A stretch of 64,000 bases of DNA, taken from Geojedonia litorea. Lineage in GTDB: Bacteria; Bacteroidota; Bacteroidia; Flavobacteriales; Flavobacteriaceae. A program made the translations under genes and the position numbers. Shown piece after piece: positions 32,909 through 42,617 of the stretch (the first letter of the stretch is position 1; each line of letters starts with the position of its first letter). Location of the stretch: NCBI RefSeq assembly GCF_042654525.1, contig NZ_JBHSGP010000012.1:124001-188000 (forward strand), in the 5' to 3' direction. Below the pieces are notes generated by a model, which was not told the DNA's origin, did no database searches, and was given only the letters and a program-made list of their open reading frames with translations.

Positions 32909-33817
32909 ATGCCAGAATTTCCAAATATCATTCTTTTCGCTATTCCTTTTTTTATTCTAGCAATGCTTGTTGAGCTGTTTTTCACTATTAAACTCAATCT
33001 AAAAACCTATGAACCTAAAGATGCATTTTCGTCTATTAGCATGGGTATTGGTAATGTTTTATTGGGATTTTTAAGCAAAGCTATTGTTCTGGCTTCATTT
33101 TTTTATATCTACGAACATTTTAGATTGGCTACAATTCCATTGGCATGGTGGAGTTTTGTCCTTCTTTTCTTCGCAGATGATATTTCGTACTATTGGTTTC
33201 ATCGTATATCACATGAATGTCGCTTATTTTGGGCTTCTCACGTTGTGCATCACTCTTCTCAACATTATAATTTAAGTACAGCATTACGGCAAACATGGTC
33301 AGGCGGATTTTATTCTTTTATTTTTTGGTTATGGCTGCCATTAATAGGATTTCATCCCGGAATGATTATGCTTCAAATGTCTATTAGTTTACTGTATCAA
33401 TTTTGGATTCACACCGAAACAATTCATAAAATGCCCAAATGGTTTGAAGCTGTAATGAATACACCTTCGCATCATCGCGTACACCATGGAAGCAACCCCT
33501 TATATTTAGACCGGAACCACGCTGGGATATTAATTATCTGGGATAAATTATTTGGCACCTTTCAACCCGAACTAGAAGATGAAAAGGTTATTTATGGCTT
33601 GGTAAAAAACATAAATACGTACAACCCTGTAAAAATTGCTTTTATAGAATGGGTGAATATGTTTAAAGATGCTTTTACAGGAAAAAAATCACTAAAAGAT
33701 CGTGTTTTATACCTTACCAAACCGCCTGGATGGAAACATGACGGCACAGGAAAAATTAGTGATGAATTGAGAGAGGAATGGTTAACTTCAAAAAACTTAA
33801 ATCACCCCAAAGACTAA
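32909..33817 (+). CDS. Sterol desaturase/fatty acid hydroxylase family membrane protein
   Basis: A 302-residue integral membrane di-iron enzyme. Histidine clusters HRISHECRLFWASHVVHHSSQH and HRVHHGSNPLYLDRNHAG follow the family pattern, set among four or so hydrophobic spans. Members hydroxylate or desaturate lipids such as fatty acids, carotenoids or sphingolipids; the substrate is not evident. The gene ends one base before the stop of the convergent S9 peptidase. Confidence 0.87.
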   Translation: MPEFPNIILFAIPFFILAMLVELFFTIKLNLKTYEPKDAFSSISMGIGNVLLGFLSKAIVLASFFYIYEHFRLATIPLAWWSFVLLFFADDISYYWFHRISHECRLFWASHVVHHSSQHYNLSTALRQTWSGGFYSFIFWLWLPLIGFHPGMIMLQMSISLLYQFWIHTETIHKMPKWFEAVMNTPSHHRVHHGSNPLYLDRNHAGILIIWDKLFGTFQPELEDEKVIYGLVKNINTYNPVKIAFIEWVNMFKDAFTGKKSLKDRVLYLTKPPGWKHDGTGKISDELREEWLTSKNLNHPKD

Positions 33818-33818
33818 A

Positions 33819-35750
33819 TTAGTTCTGAAGATGATCTGAAAAGAATTGAATCATTGAAGGTTTCCATTCTGGGTTTCTCATCACAATATGATCCATACCT
33901 TGATACTCGATAAATTCATAATTTTTGTATCCTATATTTTTTAATTTTTCTACGAGAAAATAAGAGTCATCTATAGGAACATCATCATCTGCAGTGCCAT
34001 GCACAATCATGAGTGGTGCTTTTAAACGATTCAATTTATCAGAAATTCTCGATTTTTTATATAGCTCTGGACAATTTTCTGGCAAACAGCCCATAAAGGG
34101 TTCAACAGCTACACGAAAATTTTCAGGGTCAATGGCCGGCGCATTAATGTGGCCCGCTTTATAAAAATCTGGAAATTCTACTAATGCACGAAGCGCAAAA
34201 TGTCCTCCCCAGCTATGCCCCATAATTCCAACTTTTTCAAGGTTCATATATGACCGATTTTCAGCAAGTTGTTTTATGGCCTCTACATGATCTAAAAGTT
34301 CCACTTGACCTAATTTCCCATAGCTAAAATCGTTAAATGCTTTACCTCTCCCTTCAGTTCCCCGTCCATCAATACAAACTACTATAAATCCCTGTTTTGC
34401 GAGTATATTTAAATCCCAGAGCCACGGTGAGAAAAAATTCATATTGGCTACATTATTAAATGGCGCGCCATAAATATATTCAACAACAGGGTAGGATTTA
34501 TTTGGATCCAAATCTGTAGGCTTTAGTACAAAAGCTTGAATGTTGGTTTTCTGATCGACAGCTTTAACCGTAGCAAATTCAAAATTAAAGTAGTTATTTC
34601 CAATCGAGGAAAAATTACCTTGCCAAGCCGTATTAAGAAATTGTCCTTCAGGAGAAAAGCAATCCAGTTTTAATAATTTTGGGAGCTCGGCTCTTAAAAT
34701 CCAAAGTGTATCATTTTTACTTGAGACGAAATCCATAATCCCACTCGAATCTGAAATTTTATGAATGCTATTTGAGCTAAGAGAAGATTTAAACACTTGC
34801 ATGCTATATGGTTGTTCTGGATTACTATAAGCTGTAAAATAGATGTAATCATTTTTTTTATCATAGCCCCTTGCTTCTGCAACTATTCCATTTTCTGTTT
34901 TATTGGTTAATGGTCTAATTAATTGACCATCATAACCATATAGATATAATTGTTTATAACCACTGCGATCACTCAACCAAATAAACTGCTGCTTGTGATC
35001 AATAAAAGTGATTAAATTCATATCCTTTAGTCGATTACTATAGCCTTGTAACAAGTTTAGACCTACTAAATACGTATCTGATTGTTCACTTAAAATGATT
35101 GAAGACTTCCCTGTTTCTGAATTAACATGTAATAAATTTATTTGTTTCATCAAGCGATCTGATGCAATCATAAAAAATGAACTGCTATCTGAATTCCATT
35201 CCATAATATGTACATAGGGATATTCAGGATCATAATCAACCACTATTTTTTCACCAGTTTTAACGTTAACTATATAATATTGATAAATAGGAATAGGCTC
35301 ACCCGCTCTAAAATAGGGTTTGTACACTACATCTTCGGGCGTTGCCATGGTCAGTTTTATTTTTTTCACATTTCTATCATCTATCTGTTTTACTACAAGG
35401 TGTTGACCATCAGGAGACCAAGTTGCATTATCAATATCCCAGTATAAGCCTTCATTTGGTTTTATCGAAATATCGAATTTGTCTGATCCTAGAGTTCTAA
35501 AATAAAGATTACCTTGTTCAGTACCTGCAAATACTTGATTACTTTTTGAGTATACTTCAAATTGAGGTCGGTTATGTAAAAAAAACCCAGGGCCTAAATG
35601 TTTAGCCTCTGGATGCCAATCTTCACCAGGCTGCATCATTACCTCTGGTGGAGACTCCATGATTTGATTCATCATGGGTTGAGAAAAGGATAAACTAGAT
35701 AATAAAACCGTACCTATAATAAGTAAATAATTCTGTTTTTTGATGTTCAT
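33819..35750 (-). CDS. Exported S9 family peptidase (prolyl oligopeptidase / DPP IV-like)
   Basis: A 643-residue protein with a signal peptide (MNIKKQNYLLIIGTVLLSSLSFS). A beta-propeller fills the N-terminal half (TWSPDGQHLVVKQ, WLSDRSGYKQLYLYGYDG). The alpha/beta-hydrolase half has the nucleophile Ser in GIMGHSWGGHFALRAL near residue 512, Asp in IVHGTADDDVPIDDS and His in YQGMDHIVMRNP. Length and layout fit dipeptidyl peptidase IV or prolyl tripeptidyl peptidases acting in the periplasm. Downstream of the UPF0173 gene by 47 bases on the same strand. Confidence 0.87.
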   Translation of the reverse strand: MNIKKQNYLLIIGTVLLSSLSFSQPMMNQIMESPPEVMMQPGEDWHPEAKHLGPGFFLHNRPQFEVYSKSNQVFAGTEQGNLYFRTLGSDKFDISIKPNEGLYWDIDNATWSPDGQHLVVKQIDDRNVKKIKLTMATPEDVVYKPYFRAGEPIPIYQYYIVNVKTGEKIVVDYDPEYPYVHIMEWNSDSSSFFMIASDRLMKQINLLHVNSETGKSSIILSEQSDTYLVGLNLLQGYSNRLKDMNLITFIDHKQQFIWLSDRSGYKQLYLYGYDGQLIRPLTNKTENGIVAEARGYDKKNDYIYFTAYSNPEQPYSMQVFKSSLSSNSIHKISDSSGIMDFVSSKNDTLWILRAELPKLLKLDCFSPEGQFLNTAWQGNFSSIGNNYFNFEFATVKAVDQKTNIQAFVLKPTDLDPNKSYPVVEYIYGAPFNNVANMNFFSPWLWDLNILAKQGFIVVCIDGRGTEGRGKAFNDFSYGKLGQVELLDHVEAIKQLAENRSYMNLEKVGIMGHSWGGHFALRALVEFPDFYKAGHINAPAIDPENFRVAVEPFMGCLPENCPELYKKSRISDKLNRLKAPLMIVHGTADDDVPIDDSYFLVEKLKNIGYKNYEFIEYQGMDHIVMRNPEWKPSMIQFFSDHLQN

Positions 35751-35797
35751 GATCGTTTTGTAGTTATAAACTTATTATTAAATGTGTTCAAATCTTA

Positions 35798-36475
35798 TTA
35801 CAGTTCAATACTCTCTCCTATTTCTAATAACATGAGGTCTTTATCTTTATCAAAAAACTTACGCTTGGCTTCTTCATGATCGATTTCTATATAACCAAAA
35901 GTATCAAAATGGTAGCCTAAAATTTTGTCGCATTGTATAAAATCACTGGCTAAAATGGCGTCATCTACGCCCATTGTAAAATTGTCTCCTATAGGTAAAA
36001 TAGCTAAATCGAGCTGGGTTTGCATAGGAATCAATTTCATATCCATCGTTAAAGCTGTATCTCCAGCGATATAAATATTTTTTCGCTCGCCTTCAATTAC
36101 AAATCCTCCCGGTTGACCACCATAACTTCCGTCTGGAAATGAAGACGTATGAATGGCGTTAACATATTTAAGGTTTCCAAACTCAAAATCCCACTGTCCG
36201 CCATGATTCATTGGGTGTACTTCTAGTCCGAGCTTTTCATAATGTGTTGCTACTTCATAGTTTGAAACAATAACTGCATTGGTGCGTTTTGCAATCGCTT
36301 CAGCGTCTAAAATATGGTCCTGATGTGCATGAGTAAGTAAGATATAATCTGCCTTTAGTGTAGTAACATCAACGTTTGAGGCTTTTGGATTTCCAGAAAT
36401 AAATGGATCAACTAAAATATGAACATCATTAACTTTTATCCCAAGACAAGCATGACCGTAAAATGTAATTTTCAT
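35798..36475 (-). CDS. Metallo-beta-lactamase-fold metal-dependent hydrolase (UPF0173)
   Basis: A 225-residue protein with the metal site motif LTHAHQDHILDAEAI (HxHxDH), further His in NHGGQWDF and IHTSSFPDGSYGGQPGGFVIE, and YIAGDTALTMDMKLI. This is the UPF0173 group of metallo-beta-lactamase-fold hydrolases; substrate unknown. It is the gene after menA (50-base gap) and may only share its transcript. Confidence 0.87.
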   Translation of the reverse strand: MKITFYGHACLGIKVNDVHILVDPFISGNPKASNVDVTTLKADYILLTHAHQDHILDAEAIAKRTNAVIVSNYEVATHYEKLGLEVHPMNHGGQWDFEFGNLKYVNAIHTSSFPDGSYGGQPGGFVIEGERKNIYIAGDTALTMDMKLIPMQTQLDLAILPIGDNFTMGVDDAILASDFIQCDKILGYHFDTFGYIEIDHEEAKRKFFDKDKDLMLLEIGESIEL

Positions 36476-36525
36476 GTTTTTAAAATTTAACTTGAAAATA
36501 CAAAAAAGTGCTTAATAAAAACAGA

Positions 36526-37428
36526 TTATAAAATATAACCTACTCCTAAAAGAATTGAAAACAAAAAAGTAGTGAGTGCCAAGACCTTTAATTGTGAATC
36601 AAAATCGTTTGGCTGTTTTGCGTTAGAAATATTTTTTAAATGAATAATAAGTGGGATATAAGCTAAAAAACACAAAAAATTGAGAACAGACGAATAATAT
36701 AGGAGGGCGAATAAGAATGAAATAAGAATTGCACCACCAATAAGTATAAAATGATAAATTTTTGAAGCCTTACTCCCTAACTTTACAGCCAAAGTAATTT
36801 TATTAGATTGCTTATCAGTCTCTGAATCGCGCATATTATTGAGGTTCAAAACCCCTACACTTAACAAGCCCAATGCAGTTGCAGGTAAAAACACATGATG
36901 ATCTAATTGTTTAGCATACAAAAAATAACTACCCACTACACTAACCAACCCGAAAAAAATAAATACAAAAACATCACCTAACCCTTTATATCCATAGGCC
37001 GATTTACCCATAGTGTAATTAATGGCGGCATAAACAGAAAAAGCTGCTAAACCAACAAACAATAAGATATATAGAAAATGCCCATTACCAAACGCATTAT
37101 AAAGGAGTAAGAAAACCAATAAGATAATAATCAGTATATTAATTTTTATCGCTTCGAACATCTGTTGTGGCGTTATTGCGCCACTTTGAATTGCTCTTGT
37201 AGGGCCAACCCTTGAATCATTATCAGTACCCTTTATACCATCTCCATAGTCATTGGCCAAATTAGAAAGTACTTGAAGGCTAACCGTAGTTAAAATTGCG
37301 AGTACAAACACGGCTATATTAAAAAACCCATTATAATATGCAAAACAAGTACCAACGATGATCCCTGAAATAGATAGTGGAAGCGTTCTTAGTCGAATAG
37401 CAGACAACCAAGGCTTTAGATTATTCAT
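36526..37428 (-). CDS. menA: 1,4-Dihydroxy-2-naphthoate polyprenyltransferase
   Basis: A 300-residue UbiA-family membrane prenyltransferase with about eight spans. The first Asp-rich motif is NLANDYGDGIKGTDNDSRVGP and the second NNMRDSETDKQSNKITLAVKLG. MenA attaches the polyprenyl chain to DHNA to make demethylmenaquinone. The gene starts 18 bases after menB on the same strand. Length is normal. Confidence 0.94.
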   Translation of the reverse strand: MNNLKPWLSAIRLRTLPLSISGIIVGTCFAYYNGFFNIAVFVLAILTTVSLQVLSNLANDYGDGIKGTDNDSRVGPTRAIQSGAITPQQMFEAIKINILIIILLVFLLLYNAFGNGHFLYILLFVGLAAFSVYAAINYTMGKSAYGYKGLGDVFVFIFFGLVSVVGSYFLYAKQLDHHVFLPATALGLLSVGVLNLNNMRDSETDKQSNKITLAVKLGSKASKIYHFILIGGAILISFLFALLYYSSVLNFLCFLAYIPLIIHLKNISNAKQPNDFDSQLKVLALTTFLFSILLGVGYIL

Positions 37429-37446
37429 TAATATTGGTTTTGGAGA

Positions 37447-38286
37447 TTAAGGTATCCATTTTTTATCAAAATTAGGTTTCCGCTTTTCCAAAAATGCGTC
37501 GCGACCTTCTTTAGCTTCATCGGTCATATACGCTAATCGTGTAGCTTCTCCAGCAAAAACTTGTTGACCAACCATACCATCATCTGTCAAATTCATGGCG
37601 AATTTAAGCATTTTTATAGAGGTTGGAGATTTTGCCAAAATTTCTTGTGCCCATTGATAAGCTGTTGCCTCAAGATCTTTATGAGGTATAACAGCATTAA
37701 CCATACCCATATTATAAGCCTCTGTAGCTGAATAATTTCGCCCTAAAAAGAATATTTCTCTAGCCTTTTTTTGTCCTACCATTTTTGCCAAGTAAGCAGA
37801 TCCATAACCGCCATCAAAACTAGTCACATCAGCATCAGTTTGCTTAAAAATAGCATGTTCCTCACTCGCCAGCGTTAAATCACAAACCACATGAAGACTG
37901 TGACCTCCACCAACGGCCCACCCAGGAACAACAGCGATGACTGCTTTGGGCATAAACCGAATTAAACGTTGAACTTCAAGTATATTTAAACGATGGTAGC
38001 CATCTTCGCCTACATAGCCTTGGTGACCTCTGGCTTTTTGATCGCCTCCACTACAAAAACTCCAAACACCATCTTTTGTTGAAGGGCCTTCTGCCGACAA
38101 TAAAACGACGCCTATATTAACATCTTCGTTGGCATCATAAAATGCATCATACAACTCGCTAGTAGTTTTAGGTCTAAAGGCATTTCGAATATCCGGTCTA
38201 TTAAACGCGATTCGAGCTACTCCATTACATTTTTTGTACGTAATGTCGGTATACTCTTTAGCTGTTTTCCATTTTACTTCGCTCAT
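37447..38286 (-). CDS. menB: 1,4-Dihydroxy-2-naphthoyl-CoA synthase
   Basis: A 279-residue crotonase-fold enzyme that closes the second ring of the naphthoquinone. It has RIAFNRPDIRNAFRPKT, the MenB loop GVWSFCSGGDQKARGHQGY, the oxyanion segment AVVPGWAVGGGHSLHVVCDLTLAS, and DADVTSFDGGYGSAYLAKMVGQKKAREIFFLGR, with the Asp and Tyr specific for MenB. Normal length. Directly upstream of menA. Confidence 0.96.
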   Translation of the reverse strand: MSEVKWKTAKEYTDITYKKCNGVARIAFNRPDIRNAFRPKTTSELYDAFYDANEDVNIGVVLLSAEGPSTKDGVWSFCSGGDQKARGHQGYVGEDGYHRLNILEVQRLIRFMPKAVIAVVPGWAVGGGHSLHVVCDLTLASEEHAIFKQTDADVTSFDGGYGSAYLAKMVGQKKAREIFFLGRNYSATEAYNMGMVNAVIPHKDLEATAYQWAQEILAKSPTSIKMLKFAMNLTDDGMVGQQVFAGEATRLAYMTDEAKEGRDAFLEKRKPNFDKKWIP

Positions 38287-38314
38287 AACTTATATTTAAA
38301 GGTGTGCAACACAA

Positions 38315-39145
38315 TTAAACTAAATAAATTCCATCATCTTTAATTTCTATCAATCGTTGCTTGTACAAAGTTCCAATTGCTTTTTTAAAACTTTTTTTAC
38401 TCATTTCTAGAGATTGCTTAATGGTTTCGGGATCAGACTTATCTGTTAATTTCAAAAAGCCATCATTATCTTCTAATTCTTGCATTATGGTTTCGGCATT
38501 AGGTTCGATATTTCGATAACCTATTTTTCCTAAAACAATATCTAGCTTATTATCAGGCCGTATTTTTTTCACGTAACCTTTCAAACGGTCACCAACACTT
38601 AAATCTTTATAAATGTCATCTTTAAAAATTAATCCTGAATGTTTTTTATTCACTATAACATTCATTCCTATTTCTGAAGGGTGTGATACAATAAGATCAA
38701 CTTCTTCAAATTTTTCAACTGTTAATACTTTATTGTCTAAAAAACGATTCGTTTTACTTGAAGCGACTAATCTACCTGTTTCTTCATCTAAATAACAATA
38801 CACCAAATACCAGCCACCAGCTTTCATTTTAAAGGCTTGCTCTTTAAAAGGACAAAATAGCTCCTTTAATAAGCCCCAATCAAGAAAAGCACCATGCTGA
38901 GTCACTTCATTACAACGCAACAAGGCAAATTCATTAACCTTTATGTATGGTTTATCTGTAACCGCTACTGGGCGTTCTTCATTATCTAAATAAACAAACA
39001 CCTCTAATTTTTCCCAAATTTTAAAATTTTCTGGAACGTAGCGATTAGGTAACAGTACCTCATTACCTTCATCATCTGCTATATATAATCCTTGATCTGT
39101 TTCACGAAGAATTTCAAGCGTGTTGTAGTCACCAATTTGTATCAT
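38315..39145 (-). CDS. CvfB-like S1 RNA-binding protein
   Basis: A 276-residue protein related to CvfB, with a chain of S1-like OB folds (LPNRYVPENFKIWEKLEVFVYLDNEERPVAVT; LRCNEVTQHGAFLDWGLLKELFCPFKEQ; IVNKKHSGLIFKDDIYKDLSVGDRLKGYVKKIRPDNKLDIVL) and a C-terminal winged helix (FLKLTDKSDPETIKQSLEMSKKSFKKAIGTLYKQRLI). CvfB proteins bind RNA and affect virulence factor expression in Gram-positive bacteria; role here unknown. It lies between menD and menB in the same direction. Confidence 0.86.
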   Translation of the reverse strand: MIQIGDYNTLEILRETDQGLYIADDEGNEVLLPNRYVPENFKIWEKLEVFVYLDNEERPVAVTDKPYIKVNEFALLRCNEVTQHGAFLDWGLLKELFCPFKEQAFKMKAGGWYLVYCYLDEETGRLVASSKTNRFLDNKVLTVEKFEEVDLIVSHPSEIGMNVIVNKKHSGLIFKDDIYKDLSVGDRLKGYVKKIRPDNKLDIVLGKIGYRNIEPNAETIMQELEDNDGFLKLTDKSDPETIKQSLEMSKKSFKKAIGTLYKQRLIEIKDDGIYLV

Positions 39146-39214
39146 GTGGCAAAGGTAATAATATATAAGATTAGAATGTTAAAAATGAACGCAACTTTAG
39201 ATTACTAAAATAAC

Positions 39215-40975
39215 TTATTTCAAATACTTAAAATAGTCCAATAAAATCGAATCATTAAGTGTTCGCGGTGTAAAGATTTCTAACAGTTTAGGGCGTTCAG
39301 ATTCTGAATAAAAGCCTTTTAATTTCAGTTTTAATTGCTTTTCATCGGCCACCGATGTGTACTCAAAATGATACATTTTACAGAGCTGTTTTGCACTCAA
39401 ATTATGTTTGGTTTCAAAAAAGGCATCAAAATTTTCGGTGTCTTTATGACCAGGTAAAATTCTAAATATTCCACCACCCTGATTGTTAATAACTATAATC
39501 CTAAAACTATTTGGAATGTAGTTATTCCACAGCGCATTACTGTCATAAAAAAAGCTCAAATCACCTGATAATAAAACTGTTGGCTGTTCATTTATTGTTG
39601 CGCATCCAATAGCTGTTGAGGTACTCCCATCTATCCCGCTTGTACCTCTATTACAATACACCTGTAAGGTTTTATTGAGATCAAACAATTGCGCATAGCG
39701 AACCGTTGAGCTATTACTTAATTGCAAATTAGAGTTATCTGGCAAGGATTTTAAAACCACATCAAATACCTTTAAATCAGAATATTCTAATTCTTTGAGA
39801 TAATCGTTATGACGCTGTGCTCGATATTTTTTCACCTCATCCCAAACCCTTCTATAGTCACTCTTTACGTAATGCGTGATTTTAGGCAAAAATTTCGAAA
39901 AAAAAGTATTTGGATCAATTGTAATCTGCTTTTCTAAACAGAAAAAGGTATCGTTAGCTTCCTTTTCTCCAATATGCCAATGTTGTTTTGGTTGATACTT
40001 GCGTAAAAATGCTTTTATCTTTTTTGAAACTATTAATCCTCCAAAAGTTAATAATATTTCAGGCTGTAGTTGCTTAAACTCATTATCGTCAAGTGGAGCG
40101 ATAATTTTATCAATACTTGGAAAAAATTCATTGTGATTGAGATTAGAGGTCGTCTCTGTAAACACCAGAACACTATCATCGGCCGCCAATTCATCAAGCC
40201 ATTTTTGTTCAATACTATTGGGGTGATTAACACCAACCAAAATCATTTTTTTAGAAGCTTCATTCCAATCCTCCAAACATTGCTTGATTTCAAAATCGTC
40301 AATTTTGTGGGCCTTTGTCTCTAATTTCACAGGTTTTAATTTGATGCTCAAATTATCAACCATTTCATATAATGGTTCGTCAAACGGAACATTTATGTGA
40401 ACTGGTCCCGATTTTAAAACGGCTCTCTGAATGGCCGAATTAATTTCAATTTCATTAGATGTTTGAATATCCTGTTGCAGACCTAAAAAGCGTTCCAACT
40501 TATCTTCAATGCTCTTAAAAATGGGTAAATCTTCATCATCTGGAAGTCTGTGTTCATCTTTAAGATCCAACTTTAAATTAACCGATTCCAAAATATGATT
40601 GGCAAATACATCCTGCTGATTAATAGTTTGTCCATCACCTATGCCAATTAAATGTTTAGGTCTGTCTGCAGATAAAACAATTAGAGGAATATCGCTGTAA
40701 AACGCTTCAGCTATCGCGGGATAATAATTCAATAATGCACTCCCTGACGTGCATAATAAGGCCACAGGATGTTTTAGTTGTTGTGCTATACCTAAAGCAA
40801 AAAATGCAGCACAACGCTCATCTACAATACTATAACATTTAAAGTAGTCGTTATTTGTAAAACCAATTGTTAAAGGTGCATTTCGGCTTCCTGGAGAAAT
40901 TACAATATGCTTTATTTGATGAGATTTGCAAAGCTCTATAACTGTCTGTGCAAGTGGAATTTTCGGGTACTTCAT
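39215..40975 (-). CDS. menD: 2-Succinyl-5-enolpyruvyl-6-hydroxy-3-cyclohexene-1-carboxylate synthase
   Basis: A 586-residue thiamine diphosphate enzyme that adds succinyl semialdehyde-ThDP to isochorismate. The N-terminal domain has SPGSRNAPLTIGF and VDERCAAFFALGIAQ (the catalytic Glu), LLCTSGSALLNYYPAIAEAFYSDIPLIVLSADRP. The ThDP-binding domain has NRGTSGIDGSTSTAIG, LLSGDLSFFYDSNALWNN, and the acidic/Asn motif. Normal length. It is 53 bases downstream of menF. Confidence 0.95.
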   Translation of the reverse strand: MKYPKIPLAQTVIELCKSHQIKHIVISPGSRNAPLTIGFTNNDYFKCYSIVDERCAAFFALGIAQQLKHPVALLCTSGSALLNYYPAIAEAFYSDIPLIVLSADRPKHLIGIGDGQTINQQDVFANHILESVNLKLDLKDEHRLPDDEDLPIFKSIEDKLERFLGLQQDIQTSNEIEINSAIQRAVLKSGPVHINVPFDEPLYEMVDNLSIKLKPVKLETKAHKIDDFEIKQCLEDWNEASKKMILVGVNHPNSIEQKWLDELAADDSVLVFTETTSNLNHNEFFPSIDKIIAPLDDNEFKQLQPEILLTFGGLIVSKKIKAFLRKYQPKQHWHIGEKEANDTFFCLEKQITIDPNTFFSKFLPKITHYVKSDYRRVWDEVKKYRAQRHNDYLKELEYSDLKVFDVVLKSLPDNSNLQLSNSSTVRYAQLFDLNKTLQVYCNRGTSGIDGSTSTAIGCATINEQPTVLLSGDLSFFYDSNALWNNYIPNSFRIIVINNQGGGIFRILPGHKDTENFDAFFETKHNLSAKQLCKMYHFEYTSVADEKQLKLKLKGFYSESERPKLLEIFTPRTLNDSILLDYFKYLK

Positions 40976-41028
40976 TTAATTTTTTAATCTGCCTACAAAA
41001 TTAAGTAATAGAAAGCACAAACAAATCC

Positions 41029-42150
41029 TTAAAGCACACTTTTCATAGTTTGTGCTTTATTTTTTGTTTCTTCCCACTCTAATTCTGGATTAGAATCTGA
41101 AGTGATGCCGCCTCCAACATAAAGTATAGCTTCATTTTTTTTAATTTGCATACAACGAAGGTTAACAAATACATTAGAAACCTTTTTCACACTAGTATAG
41201 GCCCTGTTTTCAATATTGCGTCTATTAGAACTTCTTTCGTTTTTTACTACAAAATTTAGTTCGCCGAGAAAACCTGTATAAAATTCGCGATTATAATTTT
41301 CGTTTTTTAATATGAATTCCTTTGCCGATTCCTTGGGTAGTCCGCAAATTGCAGGAGTTGGGTGTAAAACGTTTAATATTTGTTTAATACCTACCTGATC
41401 TACATCAATTGTGGCAGAAATATCTGTTTTTAGGTGTAAAACATTACCTGCTTTAACCGTTTGTGGTTCACTTGTTTGCAAATGATTTGCCAAGGTGTTT
41501 AAATTATCCTGTATAAAATGAGTTACTAATTGCTGCTCATTACGTTCCTTTTCTTGCCAAATCACATCCATGTTACCTGTAAACTTTTGAGTTCCTGCCA
41601 ATGAAGTAGTAAACAACCGTCTGCCTTCCATTTTCAATAGGGTCTCTGGAGTTGCACCCAGCCAAATTCCCACTTTTGGGTGATGAAAACAATACACAAA
41701 AGCCGTTGGATAATTAGCTAATAATCTTTTGAATATTTCTATAGGATTTGGGTCTGAATGTAATAGGATTTCAGTTCGCGCTAAGACTACTTTTTTTAGT
41801 GTGCCTTTTTCAATGGCATTGATTCCTTTTTGAACTAAATTTATATGAAACTCTTTATCAGAATGGACTTCAACAATCAAGTCTAATGTTTTATTAAATT
41901 GAAGGTCCTCTTCAGTTATTTGAGCAGAAATACTTTTTGAATGCCCTAATGGTATTAAAACAGCAACTTCATTGTCATCAAAAGGTGCAAACACAAAACC
42001 AGATTCGGTAAAATCTGAAGTATTATAAAGTGAAATGTCCTCTTGAAGTAAGGCCTTTACTTGTTCTGAATCAGGTTTTCTATAAGCTACAAAAGGTAGC
42101 GCTTGTTGGCAATGCGAATCAATCTGTTTAAAAAAATCTTCCAAATGCAT
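41029..42150 (-). CDS. menF: Isochorismate synthase
   Basis: A 373-residue chorismate-utilising enzyme that isomerises chorismate to isochorismate. Family segments include VLARTEILLHSDPNPIEIFKRLLANYPTAFVYCFHHPKVGIWLGATPETLL, SLAGTQKF, EKERNEQQLVTHFI, HPTPAICGLPKESAKEFI and YTGFLGELN, with the metal-site Glu residues. I use the ATG at 42150, which overlaps the TAA of the upstream thioesterase by one base (stop/start coupling); an in-frame ATG 13 codons upstream lies inside that gene. The enzyme acts alone without a lyase domain, consistent with MenF rather than anthranilate synthase. Confidence 0.92.
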   Translation of the reverse strand: MHLEDFFKQIDSHCQQALPFVAYRKPDSEQVKALLQEDISLYNTSDFTESGFVFAPFDDNEVAVLIPLGHSKSISAQITEEDLQFNKTLDLIVEVHSDKEFHINLVQKGINAIEKGTLKKVVLARTEILLHSDPNPIEIFKRLLANYPTAFVYCFHHPKVGIWLGATPETLLKMEGRRLFTTSLAGTQKFTGNMDVIWQEKERNEQQLVTHFIQDNLNTLANHLQTSEPQTVKAGNVLHLKTDISATIDVDQVGIKQILNVLHPTPAICGLPKESAKEFILKNENYNREFYTGFLGELNFVVKNERSSNRRNIENRAYTSVKKVSNVFVNLRCMQIKKNEAILYVGGGITSDSNPELEWEETKNKAQTMKSVL

Positions 42151-42575
42151 TATTTCTTTTTTGGAAGGGAAATAGTGGTTAGCTTGCAAATTGAAATTAA
42201 ATTATCATGATCATCAGTAATCTTAATTTCCAAAAGTTGTGTTGTTCTTCCTTTATGAATAAAAATAGCTTTAGCATGAACAAAACCTTCTGAAACACTC
42301 TTTAAATGATTGGCATTGATTTCAATCCCTCTCACAAAAACTTCATTTAAATTTAAAAATATATGAGATGCAAAACTACCAACACTTTCAGCTAATGCAA
42401 CCGTAGCACCGCCATGTAAAATACCAGCGGGTTGATAAACTCTTTGGGTGACCGGCATTTTTGCAGCAAGCCAGTTATCTCCAAAATCGGTAAATTCAAT
42501 CTGAAGCGTTTCCATTAACGTATTTTTACATACTTTATTGGTTTGAGCAATTAAATCTTCTTTAGATAATTCCAT
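42150..42575 (-). CDS. menI: Hotdog-fold thioesterase, probable DHNA-CoA thioesterase
   Basis: A 141-residue PaaI/4HBT-type hotdog thioesterase. The core motif GILHGGATVALAESVGSFASH keeps the Gly-His-Gly and the catalytic Glu of E. coli MenI (YdiI). Its stop codon overlaps the menF start, placing it first in the menF-menD-CvfB-menB-menA transcript, which argues for hydrolysis of 1,4-dihydroxy-2-naphthoyl-CoA to DHNA, the step between MenB and MenA. Start at 42575 chosen for family length; an ATG 13 codons upstream is not conserved. The function is inferred from motif and context. Confidence 0.82.
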   Translation of the reverse strand: MELSKEDLIAQTNKVCKNTLMETLQIEFTDFGDNWLAAKMPVTQRVYQPAGILHGGATVALAESVGSFASHIFLNLNEVFVRGIEINANHLKSVSEGFVHAKAIFIHKGRTTQLLEIKITDDHDNLISICKLTTISLPKKK

Positions 42576-42617
42576 ATAAAAACTTATTTTCGTAAAAGTA
42601 CAAAACCAATCCAAAAA

